Source of the DNA: Paenibacillus sp. BJ-4
GTDB taxonomy: Bacteria; Bacillota; Bacilli; Paenibacillales; Paenibacillaceae
Reading direction: 5' to 3'
Length of the DNA: 64,000 nt
Assembly (NCBI RefSeq): GCF_020404765.1
Contig: NZ_JAIVEM010000027.1
Location: 304,632-368,631, forward strand
The position numbers and the translations under genes are program-made. Below, one piece after another: positions 9,363-19,179 of this stretch. Position 1 is the first letter of the stretch. Every line of letters starts with the position of its first letter. Below the pieces are notes generated by a model. That model was given only the letters and a program-made list of their open reading frames with translations. It was not told the DNA's origin and searched no databases.

Positions 9363-11210
9363 ATGAGTATATTAAATAAGCTGCAAGAACGGGTTACCGC
9401 GACGGGAATATACGTGTTTTGCATATGTACGGCAGGCGTGATCGTCCTCTTGTATACGAACCACTGGTCCTTTTTGTACTATTCGACAACAGAGTGGGTC
9501 ACGATTTATTCCCTATTGGGAGCAGTTCTGATTCTGGAGCATTTTACCTTCCAGCTACCACCAGCCAGTAACAAGCAGTCCATGGATTCCTCCGTGTACC
9601 TTGCTTGTATTTTTGTGCACAGCGCTGAAATTGCCATTCTGATTTTGTTACTCAATTCAATCATTGCCGCATTCCGGCATAAAGAGCTGTCCTGGTGGAA
9701 GCATACCGTCAATTTTTCCATTTACGCACTTGCCATTTTCCTGTCTTCAACAGTATTTGAGCTAAGCGGCGGAACGCAGGGGGCCTTGAACCAAGAGCAT
9801 TTTGCTTCCTACCTGCTCGCGCTGATCTGCTACTTTGCGGTGAATACAATTACACTGGGGATCTATTTTTATATCGCACACAAAGGGTCCTTCAATGAGC
9901 TGAAGCAGGCTTTTTTGGCTGAATCCCTACTCGTATATTTATGTACGCTCATCCTGTCTCTGGTGTTAACCACGTTGATATATTACAACGGCATTTTGGG
10001 GCTTCTGTTGGTCCTGGGGCTAAGCATGCTCCTGTCTCACGCGTTCAAGCAAATGTTCACGATGTACCGGGAAATTGAGGAGAAGGCCAACATGGATCGC
10101 AGAACAGGGCTATACAATCACAGTTATTTTGAAAACACACTTGAAGCTGAACTGGATATATCCAGAACCCAGAACACTCCTCTCAGTTTGGCTCTGATTG
10201 ATATTGATGATTTCAAAAAATACAATGATCACTTTGGCCACCTCAAAGGCGATCAGCTGCTGGGATTCCTCGGAGACTTTCTAAAAAAAGAAACCTCTGG
10301 TACTCAGATCACTGTATCCCGTTATGGCGGAGAAGAATTCACCCTGCTTATGCCTGACCATACCGCTGAACAAGCTTACGAAATCGTTAATACCATGCGA
10401 AAAAGGCTAAATGACTCCCGCTACGAGGGCGTTGAAATCTTTCCGCACGGCTGCTTGTCCTTCTCTGCTGGGATTGCACAAAGCCGCATCGACATCTACG
10501 ACAAATCACAGCTGGTCGATCTGGCTGATAAAGCACTGTACTATGCCAAGAAACAGGGAAAAAACATCGTTCATACCCATGGTACTTTAAATGAAGTGGA
10601 ACGTGAAGTCGATCTTGGACAAGATATTCGTGATATTGAACAGCAGCTTAAACTGTTTTTGTACAAGGATATTAATACCTTCAAGCATTCCAAACGGGTA
10701 TTCAGATATGCAGCAGACATGACCGAAGTGCTTCAGCTCGGCCCGGAGGACAAGCGACGTTTTGTACTGGGTGCTCTCATTCATGATATTGGCAAGCTCG
10801 AAATCCCATGGAATATCCTGAATAAAAAAGAGAAGCTGTCCTGTGAAGAATGGAAGATGGTAAAAGCACATGTTGTGTGGGGCAAACGAATTATCGAGGC
10901 CAACGAACGATTCATAGATCTGGTTCCTTTTGTGGAACTGCATCATGAACGCTATGACGGGGGAGGTTATCCGTTCGGCTTTAAGGGTGAACAAATTCCC
11001 CGACTGTGTCGGATGCTGACGATTATCGACTCTTTTGATGCGATGACGACTGAACGCCCTTACCAACCTACCAAAACCTTCGAGGAGGCCATTGAAGAAC
11101 TGCGCGCCTGCTCGGGTAGCCAATTCGACCCTGAACTTACGGCTATTTTTATCCATTATATTCAACACAAGCAACCTGCTTTTATTGATTCCGTGGAAGC
11201 AGGCCTCTAG
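9363..11210 (+). CDS. Membrane GGDEF/HD-GYP protein (cyclic-di-GMP turnover)
   Basis: This is a 615-residue protein with about seven N-terminal membrane helices (to about residue 220), a GGDEF diguanylate-cyclase domain with intact GGEEF (322-326), and a C-terminal HD-GYP phosphodiesterase domain. The latter has His474-Asp475 in HDIGK and HHERYDGGGYP starting at 527. Both active sites look complete, so it may both make and break cyclic-di-GMP. No RxxD inhibitory site precedes GGEEF. The start is one of two adjacent ATGs (9360 and 9363); AGGAG at 9350 gives the better spacing to 9363. It is monocistronic, with a terminator at 11236. Cyclic-di-GMP riboswitches and a second GGDEF gene lie 17-24 kb downstream. 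Confidence 0.9.
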   Translation: MSILNKLQERVTATGIYVFCICTAGVIVLLYTNHWSFLYYSTTEWVTIYSLLGAVLILEHFTFQLPPASNKQSMDSSVYLACIFVHSAEIAILILLLNSIIAAFRHKELSWWKHTVNFSIYALAIFLSSTVFELSGGTQGALNQEHFASYLLALICYFAVNTITLGIYFYIAHKGSFNELKQAFLAESLLVYLCTLILSLVLTTLIYYNGILGLLLVLGLSMLLSHAFKQMFTMYREIEEKANMDRRTGLYNHSYFENTLEAELDISRTQNTPLSLALIDIDDFKKYNDHFGHLKGDQLLGFLGDFLKKETSGTQITVSRYGGEEFTLLMPDHTAEQAYEIVNTMRKRLNDSRYEGVEIFPHGCLSFSAGIAQSRIDIYDKSQLVDLADKALYYAKKQGKNIVHTHGTLNEVEREVDLGQDIRDIEQQLKLFLYKDINTFKHSKRVFRYAADMTEVLQLGPEDKRRFVLGALIHDIGKLEIPWNILNKKEKLSCEEWKMVKAHVVWGKRIIEANERFIDLVPFVELHHERYDGGGYPFGFKGEQIPRLCRMLTIIDSFDAMTTERPYQPTKTFEEAIEELRACSGSQFDPELTAIFIHYIQHKQPAFIDSVEAGL

Positions 11211-11235
11211 TTTCCCACAGGCTCGTCCTCGTCAC

Positions 11236-11281
11236 CCCTACCGTTGGAAATCGTCCAGATTTCTACATCGGTAGGGTTTTT
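11236..11281 (+). terminator. Terminator of the GGDEF/HD-GYP gene
   Basis: CCCTACCG pairs with CGGTAGGG; an inner GAAATC/GATTTC stem extends it, and T5 follows. Confidence 0.8.
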
Positions 11282-11458
11282 ATATAATTAGCAAAAGCAA
11301 AATGCTGTTTATTTCAAATTTCATATAAATGTCATAATTCGATCCATCCATTCACACGATATGCACTATGATAGATAGAGATTGGGTTTGTCCGTATAAA
11401 ATATTACAAATAAGGATATCCTCGCTTCAAGTAATCGAGAGAAGGTGACTTCACAAGC

Positions 11459-13180
11459 ATGTTGTACCTGTCCAGGCCAGCTCGCATGGCTTGTCTTCTA
11501 TTGCTGTGCCTACCACTTCTTATCCTGTTTCCTCGCTCATCATGGGCTCATGCATTTGTCGTTGAATCCAGTCCGACCGAAAATCAGGTTTTGGACAAGT
11601 CGCCTTCACAGGTGAGCATCACCTTCAATGAGGATTTGCAGTCTGCCTTTATGTCGATCAAGGTGACTGATGAAACAGGCAAGCGAGTCGATACAGGAAA
11701 AGCACAGCTCAACCCGGAACATAAGGCCACCATGGAAATCAAACTGATTCAGGGGATGAAAGGCGGAATTTACACCGTCAATTGGAGAGCATTGTCCGCG
11801 GACGGACATCCGATTAATGGAGTCATTCCCTTTCAAGTCGGTAGCGGTTCCAATGCGTATACCAACCCAGCTGCCACACCTGAAGGCTCAGTAGCATCAC
11901 GACCCGACTTAATTGCTGTCCGGTGGCTCCTTTACATAGGAATATCGCTGCTTTTTGGAGCGCTTTGCTTCCGTTTGTTCATCTTGCCGAGCTTAAGCCA
12001 AGGCAATAGCAAGCAAGTAAGGGCACCGCAGGAGCTTGATCAACGCTCCTTTGCCACATTGCCCCGCTGGCCCGCGCTGCTATGGAGCGGCTACGCCATA
12101 ACATCTGCCGCCATTTTGATCAGCCTGCCGCTTCAGGCCTCTTGGGATGCGGGGGTTTCCATCGGGCAGGGCTTTACACTCCCGATCCTAGGAGAAGCGC
12201 TCCAGTTTACAGGGGCAGGACAAGTCTGGTTCGTCCAGATGGTTCTCGTACTGCTGCTGAGTGTAACGCTGATTTACGCGCTGGATCACAGCATTTCCAT
12301 CCGCCAGCGCCGTCTGTGGGGCTACAGCTCTGTCATGCTAACGCTGAGCGTCATGCTGTCCAAGGCCTTTGTAGGCCACCCGGCAGCGGCTACCCATCCG
12401 GCTCCCGCCATCGCCGCGGACTTTGTCCACCTGGCGGCGTCAGCCTTTTGGATCGGCTCACTTGCCGTCATGACCGTGTGCCTGCCTGTTGCCGGCTCGG
12501 AGTTGCCCGTGTCGGAGCGGGCAACTCTGCGACAAGCGGCCCTGCGCCGCTTCGCGGGCTGGGGCATTGCCATGGTGGCAGCACTGCTCGCCACCGGTAT
12601 ATATGGAGCCGTGCTGTACGTACCGGCTCCCTCCTTGCTGCTGAACACGTCCTACGGACTCGTTCTGCTCGGAAAAGCAGCGCTGCTGCTGGTCATGCTG
12701 GTCTTCGCGGCCAGCCAATTCCGCAGCGCACGGCAAGCGGCGGCTACCCAGCGGGCCGCCGGGGGGCTGCGCGCCGAGCTGTCCGTCGGCCTGCTCGTGC
12801 TGCTGTTGGCTGCGCTGCTCACCCACCTGTCACCTGGCCAGGCACCCGCCGTACCGTTCGAGGAAACCCACACTACGGGTGAGTACAACGTCACGCTGGG
12901 GATCAGCCCCAACGCTGTGGGTAGCAATGAATTTAAGGTAAGCATTCAGGATAGCACAGGGGCTGCGGTTACAGGAATTCAGCAAGTTACATTGACACTT
13001 GTTCCGGCAGACCCTAACAAAAATCGGCAGGAATTTGTTCTCCCCGTAAAGCAGCAGCCCTTCCGCAGTCAGGAATTGATGACCGCCGAAGGAACATGGG
13101 TTGTAAAAGTACACGCCCTGACGGCATCTCTTGATGCGGTTGATGCTGACTTTACCCTGCACGTAGGTGGGAAACAATAA
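11459..13180 (+). CDS. ycnJ: CopC/CopD-fusion copper protein (YcnJ type)
   Basis: This is a 573-residue membrane protein. After a signal peptide, cleavage at SWA would leave His31 as the new N-terminus, the copper-binding position of CopC domains. The CopC domain covers about residues 31-128 and includes the DGHPINGV motif. About eight membrane helices of a CopD domain follow (about 150-465), then a C-terminal extracytoplasmic domain (about 475-573). The B. subtilis homologue YcnJ takes part in copper uptake. AAGGTGA precedes the ATG. ycnI lies 57 bases downstream, as in the ycnKJI operon, but no ycnK-like repressor gene is adjacent here. Confidence 0.88.
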   Translation: MLYLSRPARMACLLLLCLPLLILFPRSSWAHAFVVESSPTENQVLDKSPSQVSITFNEDLQSAFMSIKVTDETGKRVDTGKAQLNPEHKATMEIKLIQGMKGGIYTVNWRALSADGHPINGVIPFQVGSGSNAYTNPAATPEGSVASRPDLIAVRWLLYIGISLLFGALCFRLFILPSLSQGNSKQVRAPQELDQRSFATLPRWPALLWSGYAITSAAILISLPLQASWDAGVSIGQGFTLPILGEALQFTGAGQVWFVQMVLVLLLSVTLIYALDHSISIRQRRLWGYSSVMLTLSVMLSKAFVGHPAAATHPAPAIAADFVHLAASAFWIGSLAVMTVCLPVAGSELPVSERATLRQAALRRFAGWGIAMVAALLATGIYGAVLYVPAPSLLLNTSYGLVLLGKAALLLVMLVFAASQFRSARQAAATQRAAGGLRAELSVGLLVLLLAALLTHLSPGQAPAVPFEETHTTGEYNVTLGISPNAVGSNEFKVSIQDSTGAAVTGIQQVTLTLVPADPNKNRQEFVLPVKQQPFRSQELMTAEGTWVVKVHALTASLDAVDADFTLHVGGKQ

Positions 13181-13237
13181 TCATTTTATTACTTCAGGAT
13201 GTTGCAAAATCCTCACATTAAAGGGAGCGAAATAAAT

Positions 13238-13987
13238 ATGAATACAACGATTCAATCGGTGAAATCCAGATTTTCCAGGTTTGCGACCTCCATGGGCTTG
13301 ATTGCAGCAGGCGCCTTTCTTTTTGCAGGTATGGCCAGTGCACACGTGACCGTAAAGCCTTCTGTTTCGCAGCCTAATGCGTGGGAAACCTACACGCTGA
13401 AGGTACCCGTGGAGAAAAACATTCCTACCACCAAAGTCGCTTTGAAAATTCCGAAAGAGGTCGTTTTTAAACAATACGAGCCTGTTCCGGATTGGAAGGT
13501 AGCAACTGACAAGGACAGCTCCGGTAAAGTGACCACCGTTACCTGGTCGGCGGAAAAAGACGGTATTCAAGCAGGGCAATACCAGCGCTTCAGCTTTGTA
13601 GCACAAAATGCGAGCCAAAATACAGAAGCAGCCTGGGATGCCTTCCAGTATTACAGTGATGGAAGCATCGTCGAGTGGGCAGGCGACGAAGGAAGCAGCA
13701 ATCCTCATTCCATTACCAAAATAACGACGGAGGCTACATCCGAAACTCCTGCTCATGCCGCAGACAGCGGACACGATTCGGCGGGTACGGCAGCAGGCCA
13801 CGCGAGCACAGATACGACTGAAGATAGCAGCAGCCCCGCACCTGCTTCGAACAATGCTGTAGAAGCTGCACCTGCCGCTTCTGCTCCAGCCAGCTCGACT
13901 GCACAAACGACCGCACTCATCCTCTCGATTATTGCAGTCGTGCTTGGTGCCGCAGCTATCGGCATTGCGCTCAAGCGCCGCAAGTAA
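13238..13987 (+). CDS. ycnI: YcnI-family copper-binding protein (DUF1775)
   Basis: This 249-residue exported protein is anchored by a C-terminal helix (about 222-245) followed by KRRK. Cleavage after MASA exposes His36, the start of the HVTVKPS motif. In YcnI-type proteins this His, with a conserved Trp and Glu, forms a mono-histidine Cu(II) site; VEWAGDEG supplies the likely Trp. A low-complexity Ala/Ser/Asp linker with three His residues (about 168-218) joins domain and helix. The ATG at 13238 follows GGGAG. It lies downstream of ycnJ and ends before a strong terminator, so the two genes form an operon. Confidence 0.88.
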   Translation: MNTTIQSVKSRFSRFATSMGLIAAGAFLFAGMASAHVTVKPSVSQPNAWETYTLKVPVEKNIPTTKVALKIPKEVVFKQYEPVPDWKVATDKDSSGKVTTVTWSAEKDGIQAGQYQRFSFVAQNASQNTEAAWDAFQYYSDGSIVEWAGDEGSSNPHSITKITTEATSETPAHAADSGHDSAGTAAGHASTDTTEDSSSPAPASNNAVEAAPAASAPASSTAQTTALILSIIAVVLGAAAIGIALKRRK

Positions 13988-14499
13988 TCAAAATTGTTCT
14001 GATTACTATAAATACACAGTGGCTTGCCCCTCTCCTGAACGGATTTGACCGGCTAGAAAATGTGTACCTCTGAGCACGCTCCACAAAAACAACCATGGAC
14101 GGCTGTTAAGCCATCCATGGTTGTTTTTTGATCTTACAATATGGCGGAAATAAATTTTACGTGATTGTAACGAGATATGCTGATAAAGCCTGTTCTGCAT
14201 TTTTTGTAGAGATTTTGTAAAGATTCATTTGTTACGATCAGGCATGTTCGCGAGGTGTAGAAATTAGTACTTTTGTATCAGATTACGACGGGGAGGGACA
14301 ACAATAGGAACAGAATAAAACATCGTTATCGATTAGATGGATAACACGTATCGAAGCAGTCTGGAATCGTTTTAGAAAATTGAGGTTAAACAGGACAAAA
14401 GTAATGACATCGCTCTTGCCATACTCGCTAACAGAGTGATATGGACGAGCTATAAGCAGCGAATCCGAGTGAACGGAAAGGAGAGGAGACCATAGTAGT
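13988..14499 (+). other. Intergenic region: ycnI terminator and long SLH-gene leader
   Basis: About 510 bases. The first part holds the terminator at 14085-14129. The rest, about 370 bases, is the promoter and leader region of the SLH protein gene. It includes a possible stem-loop at about 14413-14455, with ACTC/GAGT and CCAT/ATGG arms nested inside GCTC/GAGC. No open frame with a ribosome binding site is seen, and no known riboswitch is recognised. Confidence 0.45.
14085..14129 (+). terminator. Terminator after ycnI, copy 1 of a repeated hairpin
   Basis: AAAAACAACCATGGA pairs perfectly over 15 bp with 14114-14128, extended by GGCT/AGCC around a GTTA loop, and is T-tailed. Nearly the same hairpin, inverted, follows the next gene at 17705-17746. 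Confidence 0.88.
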
Positions 14500-17400
14500 A
14501 TGAAATGGAATAATCATAAAAACAAATTATCTTTGCTGATGTCGATCTCGATTGCCGTGCAGGCGTTTTCCTTTACCCCCGCATCTCGCGCTGAGAGTTC
14601 GGATGTCAATCTGCTTGCAAATGGCAGTTTTGAAGAGCCGGCTTATTCCAGTACCAATTGGTACATAGTTAAAGATTCTGATAAATCTATAGCATGGAAA
14701 ACATCCGCGCCAGACCACAATATTGAAATATGGGCACGTTCTAACGGTGGAGTTACCGCATTTAACGGGCAGCAGCATGCAGAGTTGAATGCCTATTATG
14801 ATTCTACCTTGTATCAGGATGTCGAGACAACGCCTGGTCAAATGCTGGTCTGGCATCTGTCCCACAGAGGGAATCGAGGAACAGATGTGATGAAGCTGCA
14901 GATGGGAGCTCCCGCTGCTTTCACACAACCGTCGGGGAAAACTACTTTATCTGTACCAGAAATCAGCGGCACCAATATTACCTATACGAAGACAACAAAC
15001 AGTACAGGAACTTCGACACTCACCAGCCCGTATTCGAATTCGTTTACGATGACTGACGGAAACGCGGAGTGGGGCTACTATACAGGTTACTATATCGTGC
15101 CTGAAGGTCAAACGACGACCCGCTTCGCTTTCACAGCCGTATCTTCTGCTACAGGCGCTGCCAACACTGGAAATTTTATGGATGATGTTTTCTTCGGTAC
15201 AGCCGGGACTCCGCCTGTTGCAACGAATGTAAGCATCACCGGCACTGCACAGGCAGGACAAACGGTAACGGGAAGCTACACCTACTCGGATGACGATGGG
15301 GATTTAGAAAGCGTAACCGGGTCGGTATATCAATGGTATAGCGGCAGCGAAAGCGACGGTAGCGGCAAGACGCCGATTGCCGGAGCGACAGGCTTGACCT
15401 ATACGATCACCGATGCGGATATCGGCAAGTATCTGTTCTTTGAAGTAACGCCAAAGGCGCAGACGGGCATGCCGGCAGGAATCGCCGTTGTAAGCTCCGG
15501 GTTGACCGTCATAGACAAACGTACGCTGCAGAATGAGATAGATCTGTTCGATAGCTTAATAGAGACAGACTATACTTCGGAAAGCTGGGCAGGGTACAAG
15601 GAGAAGCTGGATGCTGCGAAAGTAGTATTTGAGAATCCGAATGTCTCTCAATTGGTAGTAGATGAAGCACGGAGAGCTCTGGAAACCGCCAGAAAAGAAC
15701 TAGTAAATCCATTTTTTGATAGCTTGAAAATCACCGAACCGAGCGGGGACACCGTGAATATCCGTAAACCGGAGATTAAAGGGGTCGTCGAGGCCGGTTC
15801 AGAGGTTTCAGTAGTCATTAAAGCTGCAAAGGGCAACGAGGTTCCAAACGCAGGTGGCATTGCCACTGTGGACAGCAATGGAAACTGGAGCTTTATCCCG
15901 TCAACGGAATTGCCGGATGGAACATATACTGTCGATGTAACGGCAGTGAAGGGTGAAAAGGTGTCCAAGGCTTCCAAGACTATTGTTGTAGACTCGGTAG
16001 TGGACAAGTCGCCACGGCTCAGCAACCTTGAGTTAAAGGGCTCGGATGGAGCTCTGATCGGGTTGTCTCCGGCTTTTAACGAAAACACGTATAACTACAC
16101 CGTTAATACTGCAACGTACAGCGTGTATCTCACACCAACATTGGATTCACTTGCCGGTTTGGATCCGAACGCCAAGATTGAGATTTCACTCAACAATGGC
16201 TCGTGGACGGACGGAGCTAACGGAACAACAAGTGATAGTTTGCCATTGAATGAAGGTACAAACACGATTGTTGTTAAAGTAACAGCTAACGGCAGGGAAA
16301 CCTTGTATACGCTGACCGTCTTCAGAGCATTTGAAGGTGGACATAACAGCGGAGATGATGATGACGATGACGACAAAGGCAGCAGTGGAGGCGGAGGCGG
16401 CGGAAGCACGACTCCAACGGTAACTCCAGAAGCACCAAAGGATACCCTCGACGTGACCTTGAACGGCAATGACAATCCGTTCGCAACCGGTACTGTATCG
16501 ACTACAGGCAATCGTACCGTAACATTGGTTAAGGGTAACCCAGACAAGCTGAGCGCTGCCGTATTGCAAGGTACGGCTCAAAAGCTGGCAATTCACTCGC
16601 CGAATGAAGGCGCTATGACGGTAGACGGCTTAACAGCAGACAGCCTTAAGCAATTGAGTGACAAAGGAGCAAGCCTGGAAGTCAGTAACCTGCTGGCGAT
16701 CTATCCTGTACCTGCCGGGAAAATGAACTTGTCTTCCGTGGCTGATAAATTGGGCAATGCGGTGCTGAGCGATATTGGGGTTCGTATCGACATTAAACGT
16801 TCTGCGGAAGACGTTATCGCCTCCGCGAAGAGCAAGGCCGCCGCGGCTGGTTATGAGTTGCTGGTGGATCCGGTCGATCTGGATCTGACGTTTAGTCGTG
16901 CCGGACAGACAATGAGATCCGATCAGTTGAACGGATATGCAGTGAAGTATATCGCTCTGCCGGAAGGCATCGATCCGAACCGGATCACAACAGGTGTCAT
17001 CGTGAACCCGGACGGCAGCGTATATCACATGCCAACCGTAGTGACCAAGATCAACAACCGTTATTTTGCACAAATCAACGATCTGCGCAGCAACGGCACT
17101 TACTCGGTGATCTGGAATCCGCAGGATTTTGATGATGTGAAAACGCACTGGGGCAAAGAGGATGTCAATAACATCGCGGCAAGACTGGACCTGAAAGGAA
17201 ACGGAAATAACACGTTCTCGCCAGACCGCAGTGTAACACGCTCCGAGTTCGCAGAGATCGTGGTCACGGGTCTGGGCCTGATGCGTCCGGATGCGCCGCA
17301 GGCGAATTTTCCCGATGTATCGGCGTCCGCCTGGTATGAAAAAGCGGTCACCATTGCGAATGAATTTGATATCGTACGCGGTTATGAAGACGGCAATTTC

Positions 17401-17688
17401 TATGGCGACAAGCAAATCACGAGAGAGCAAGGCTTCTCGATGATTGCCCGCGCGTACCGCCTGATCCAATCCGAAACTGCGGCTGGTCAGGATACTTCTG
17501 CACTGTCCCAGTATGGAGATGGGGCAAGCGTATCGAACTGGGCCAAAGCGGATGTGGCGCAATTAATTGAAGCAGGCATCATCCAAGGCAACGATGCTAA
17601 GCTTAGCCCACAAGCCACGATGACGCGTGCGGAAGTGACGGCGCTGATCGCAAGAATGCTCAAGACGACCAATCTGATCAACAAGTAA
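14500..17688 (+). CDS. Large secreted SLH-domain surface protein
   Basis: This is a 1062-residue exported protein held on the cell wall by three C-terminal SLH repeats (about 876-1062), which in this group bind pyruvylated secondary wall polymer. After the signal peptide (cleavage near 31) come a lectin-like N-terminal region with NLLANGSFEEP (about 37-230), an Ig-like segment (about 240-345), a helical FIVAR-like segment (about 346-405), an Ig-like domain with EPSGDTVNIRKP, and a cadherin-like domain (LSNLELKG..., about 508-610). A linker of seven Asp (619-625) and six Gly follows, then a long unassigned domain. GGAGAGGAG precedes the ATG. Matching hairpins flank the gene. The ligand is unknown. 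Confidence 0.88.
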   Translation: MKWNNHKNKLSLLMSISIAVQAFSFTPASRAESSDVNLLANGSFEEPAYSSTNWYIVKDSDKSIAWKTSAPDHNIEIWARSNGGVTAFNGQQHAELNAYYDSTLYQDVETTPGQMLVWHLSHRGNRGTDVMKLQMGAPAAFTQPSGKTTLSVPEISGTNITYTKTTNSTGTSTLTSPYSNSFTMTDGNAEWGYYTGYYIVPEGQTTTRFAFTAVSSATGAANTGNFMDDVFFGTAGTPPVATNVSITGTAQAGQTVTGSYTYSDDDGDLESVTGSVYQWYSGSESDGSGKTPIAGATGLTYTITDADIGKYLFFEVTPKAQTGMPAGIAVVSSGLTVIDKRTLQNEIDLFDSLIETDYTSESWAGYKEKLDAAKVVFENPNVSQLVVDEARRALETARKELVNPFFDSLKITEPSGDTVNIRKPEIKGVVEAGSEVSVVIKAAKGNEVPNAGGIATVDSNGNWSFIPSTELPDGTYTVDVTAVKGEKVSKASKTIVVDSVVDKSPRLSNLELKGSDGALIGLSPAFNENTYNYTVNTATYSVYLTPTLDSLAGLDPNAKIEISLNNGSWTDGANGTTSDSLPLNEGTNTIVVKVTANGRETLYTLTVFRAFEGGHNSGDDDDDDDKGSSGGGGGGSTTPTVTPEAPKDTLDVTLNGNDNPFATGTVSTTGNRTVTLVKGNPDKLSAAVLQGTAQKLAIHSPNEGAMTVDGLTADSLKQLSDKGASLEVSNLLAIYPVPAGKMNLSSVADKLGNAVLSDIGVRIDIKRSAEDVIASAKSKAAAAGYELLVDPVDLDLTFSRAGQTMRSDQLNGYAVKYIALPEGIDPNRITTGVIVNPDGSVYHMPTVVTKINNRYFAQINDLRSNGTYSVIWNPQDFDDVKTHWGKEDVNNIAARLDLKGNGNNTFSPDRSVTRSEFAEIVVTGLGLMRPDAPQANFPDVSASAWYEKAVTIANEFDIVRGYEDGNFYGDKQITREQGFSMIARAYRLIQSETAAGQDTSALSQYGDGASVSNWAKADVAQLIEAGIIQGNDAKLSPQATMTRAEVTALIARMLKTTNLINK

Positions 17689-17704
17689 GTAAGAATGACA
17701 CTCC

Positions 17705-17746
17705 AACAACCATTGATGGCCTAACAGCCGTCAATGGTTGTTTTTT
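17705..17746 (+). terminator. Terminator after the SLH gene, copy 2 of the repeated hairpin
   Basis: AACAACCATTGA pairs with TCAATGGTTGTT (12 bp), extended by an inner GGC/GCC, and T6 follows. Read on the other strand it matches the hairpin at 14085-14129 with only a few changes. Confidence 0.88.
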
Positions 17747-17916
17747 ATATGGGTACACCAACCAAAAAACATAATACCCATGCTAAGATATACTCGGGTT
17801 CATCTCATCCTATTCATTTCACATTCACCTATCTATCATTTTTTTGGTAAAATGGTAGCAACCTCACGATTCTAGCATAATAGCTTTGCAATCTATTGAG
17901 CATAGGAGATCATAGG

Positions 17917-19164
17917 ATGAAAATCGTAAATAAGGCTCTGTTATCTAGCGCTATTTTTCTGAGTACCGCAGCGGGCATCTATAGCCCCTTGGCACAGGCG
18001 GAGGCAGGCAAGGTCAGCATTATGCTGGACGGATACCCATTACCGTTCCCCGTACAGCCCGCAATGATGAACGGCACGACCATGGTTCCCTTTCGTGCTA
18101 TTTCTGAGGCTCTTGGCATTACAGTAAAATGGGATCAGGCTAGCCAAAGCATCACCGCTACCAAAGCACAAGGCTCCGCAACCAAGCAGGTGGTTCTGAA
18201 AATGGGCAGCCGCAATGCCACAGTGGACGGGCAAACGGTGCAACTAACAGCCGCACCCCAAACCGTACACGGGAGCACGATGATCCCGTTAGGCTTCTTC
18301 GGGCAGCAATTCGGGGCCGCGGTGAACTGGAATCAGGCAACACGGACGGTCTCTATTACATCGCCACGTGAGGCCATATATACGGTAGGCTTCTATGCGC
18401 TATCATCCTTTGACCAGCGAGCCAAGATACCGAATTTTAATGCAGTAGCCTTTGGCTGGAGCCGAATTGATACAAACGGACAGTTCACGACGACTGGTAA
18501 AGAATACAAATGGCCTCAAGCTTCTGGAGCCGTAACGCCGGAATCTATTGTACAGGAGGCAGACAGCCAGGGGACCTCCCCTTACCTGATGGTCTATTCC
18601 GGTGACGGCAATCACGAGTTGACCAAGGTTTTGGAAAATGCGCAGCTTCAAGAGCAGACCATTTCCCAAATTGTCAGCACCGCCACCGATAAACAGTTCA
18701 AGGGCATCACGCTTGATCTGGAGGGTCTGGGCTGGAGCGGCGATAAAGCCAAAGCGCGTTCAGACTACAACGCTTTTATTCAAAAGCTGTCTGCCAAAGC
18801 GCATCAAGCCGGACTCAAGCTTACCGTCGTTCTGCATCCGCTGAACAGCTCTTACGCCGGCTATGATTACAAGACGCTGGGCAATCTGGCGGACGATCTG
18901 ATCATTATGGCTTATGATTATGGCCAAAAGGCGACGCCTGAGCCTTTGGACAAAGTAGACGAAGCCATAAAGCTGGCCTTGAAGGAAACCTCGCGGGACA
19001 AGCTGATTTTGGGGATTTCGATGGGTAGCGAAAAAGACAGTACCGTTAACGCCAAGGTCGGCCTAGCCAAACGTTATGACCTTAAAGGCATCGCCATCTG
19101 GCGGCTGGGCATCATTGGAGAAACGGCTTGGGCGAAAATGAACGAGGCCATCGAGTTTAAATAA
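17917..19164 (+). CDS. Stalk-domain plus GH18-type glycosyl hydrolase
   Basis: This is a 415-residue exported protein. A signal peptide (to about residue 30) is followed by a copper-amine-oxidase-N-like stalk domain (about 34-150; MVPFRAISEALG is its signature). The name is historical; it serves as a wall-associated module in Bacilli. The C-terminal half is a GH18 TIM barrel (about 155-415) with KGITLDLEGLG, which contains the Asp and catalytic Glu of the DxxDxE motif in reduced form, and IIMAYDYG, the conserved barrel strand. Chitin or peptidoglycan could be the substrate. The ATG at 17917 has AGGAG 8 bases upstream. It is monocistronic. Confidence 0.85.
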   Translation: MKIVNKALLSSAIFLSTAAGIYSPLAQAEAGKVSIMLDGYPLPFPVQPAMMNGTTMVPFRAISEALGITVKWDQASQSITATKAQGSATKQVVLKMGSRNATVDGQTVQLTAAPQTVHGSTMIPLGFFGQQFGAAVNWNQATRTVSITSPREAIYTVGFYALSSFDQRAKIPNFNAVAFGWSRIDTNGQFTTTGKEYKWPQASGAVTPESIVQEADSQGTSPYLMVYSGDGNHELTKVLENAQLQEQTISQIVSTATDKQFKGITLDLEGLGWSGDKAKARSDYNAFIQKLSAKAHQAGLKLTVVLHPLNSSYAGYDYKTLGNLADDLIIMAYDYGQKATPEPLDKVDEAIKLALKETSRDKLILGISMGSEKDSTVNAKVGLAKRYDLKGIAIWRLGIIGETAWAKMNEAIEFK

Positions 19165-19179
19165 CCCTGCTTTTATTCC

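Noticed and set aside
10587..11174. 195-residue minus-strand frame opposite the HD-GYP domain
   Set aside because: It is a shadow of a strong coding region with intact catalytic motifs, and has no ribosome binding site.
12082..12882. 266-residue plus-strand frame overlapping ycnJ
   Set aside because: It is in another frame of a GC-rich part of ycnJ, Arg/Pro/Gly-rich, with no start site; a GC-driven artefact.
13181..13906. 241-residue frame on the minus strand opposite ycnI
   Set aside because: It lies entirely antisense to a well-supported gene, has odd Cys/Arg-rich composition and no ribosome binding site.
16630..17562. 310-residue minus-strand frame inside the SLH gene
   Set aside because: It is antisense to a gene with clear SLH domains; the composition is that of a complementary-strand shadow.
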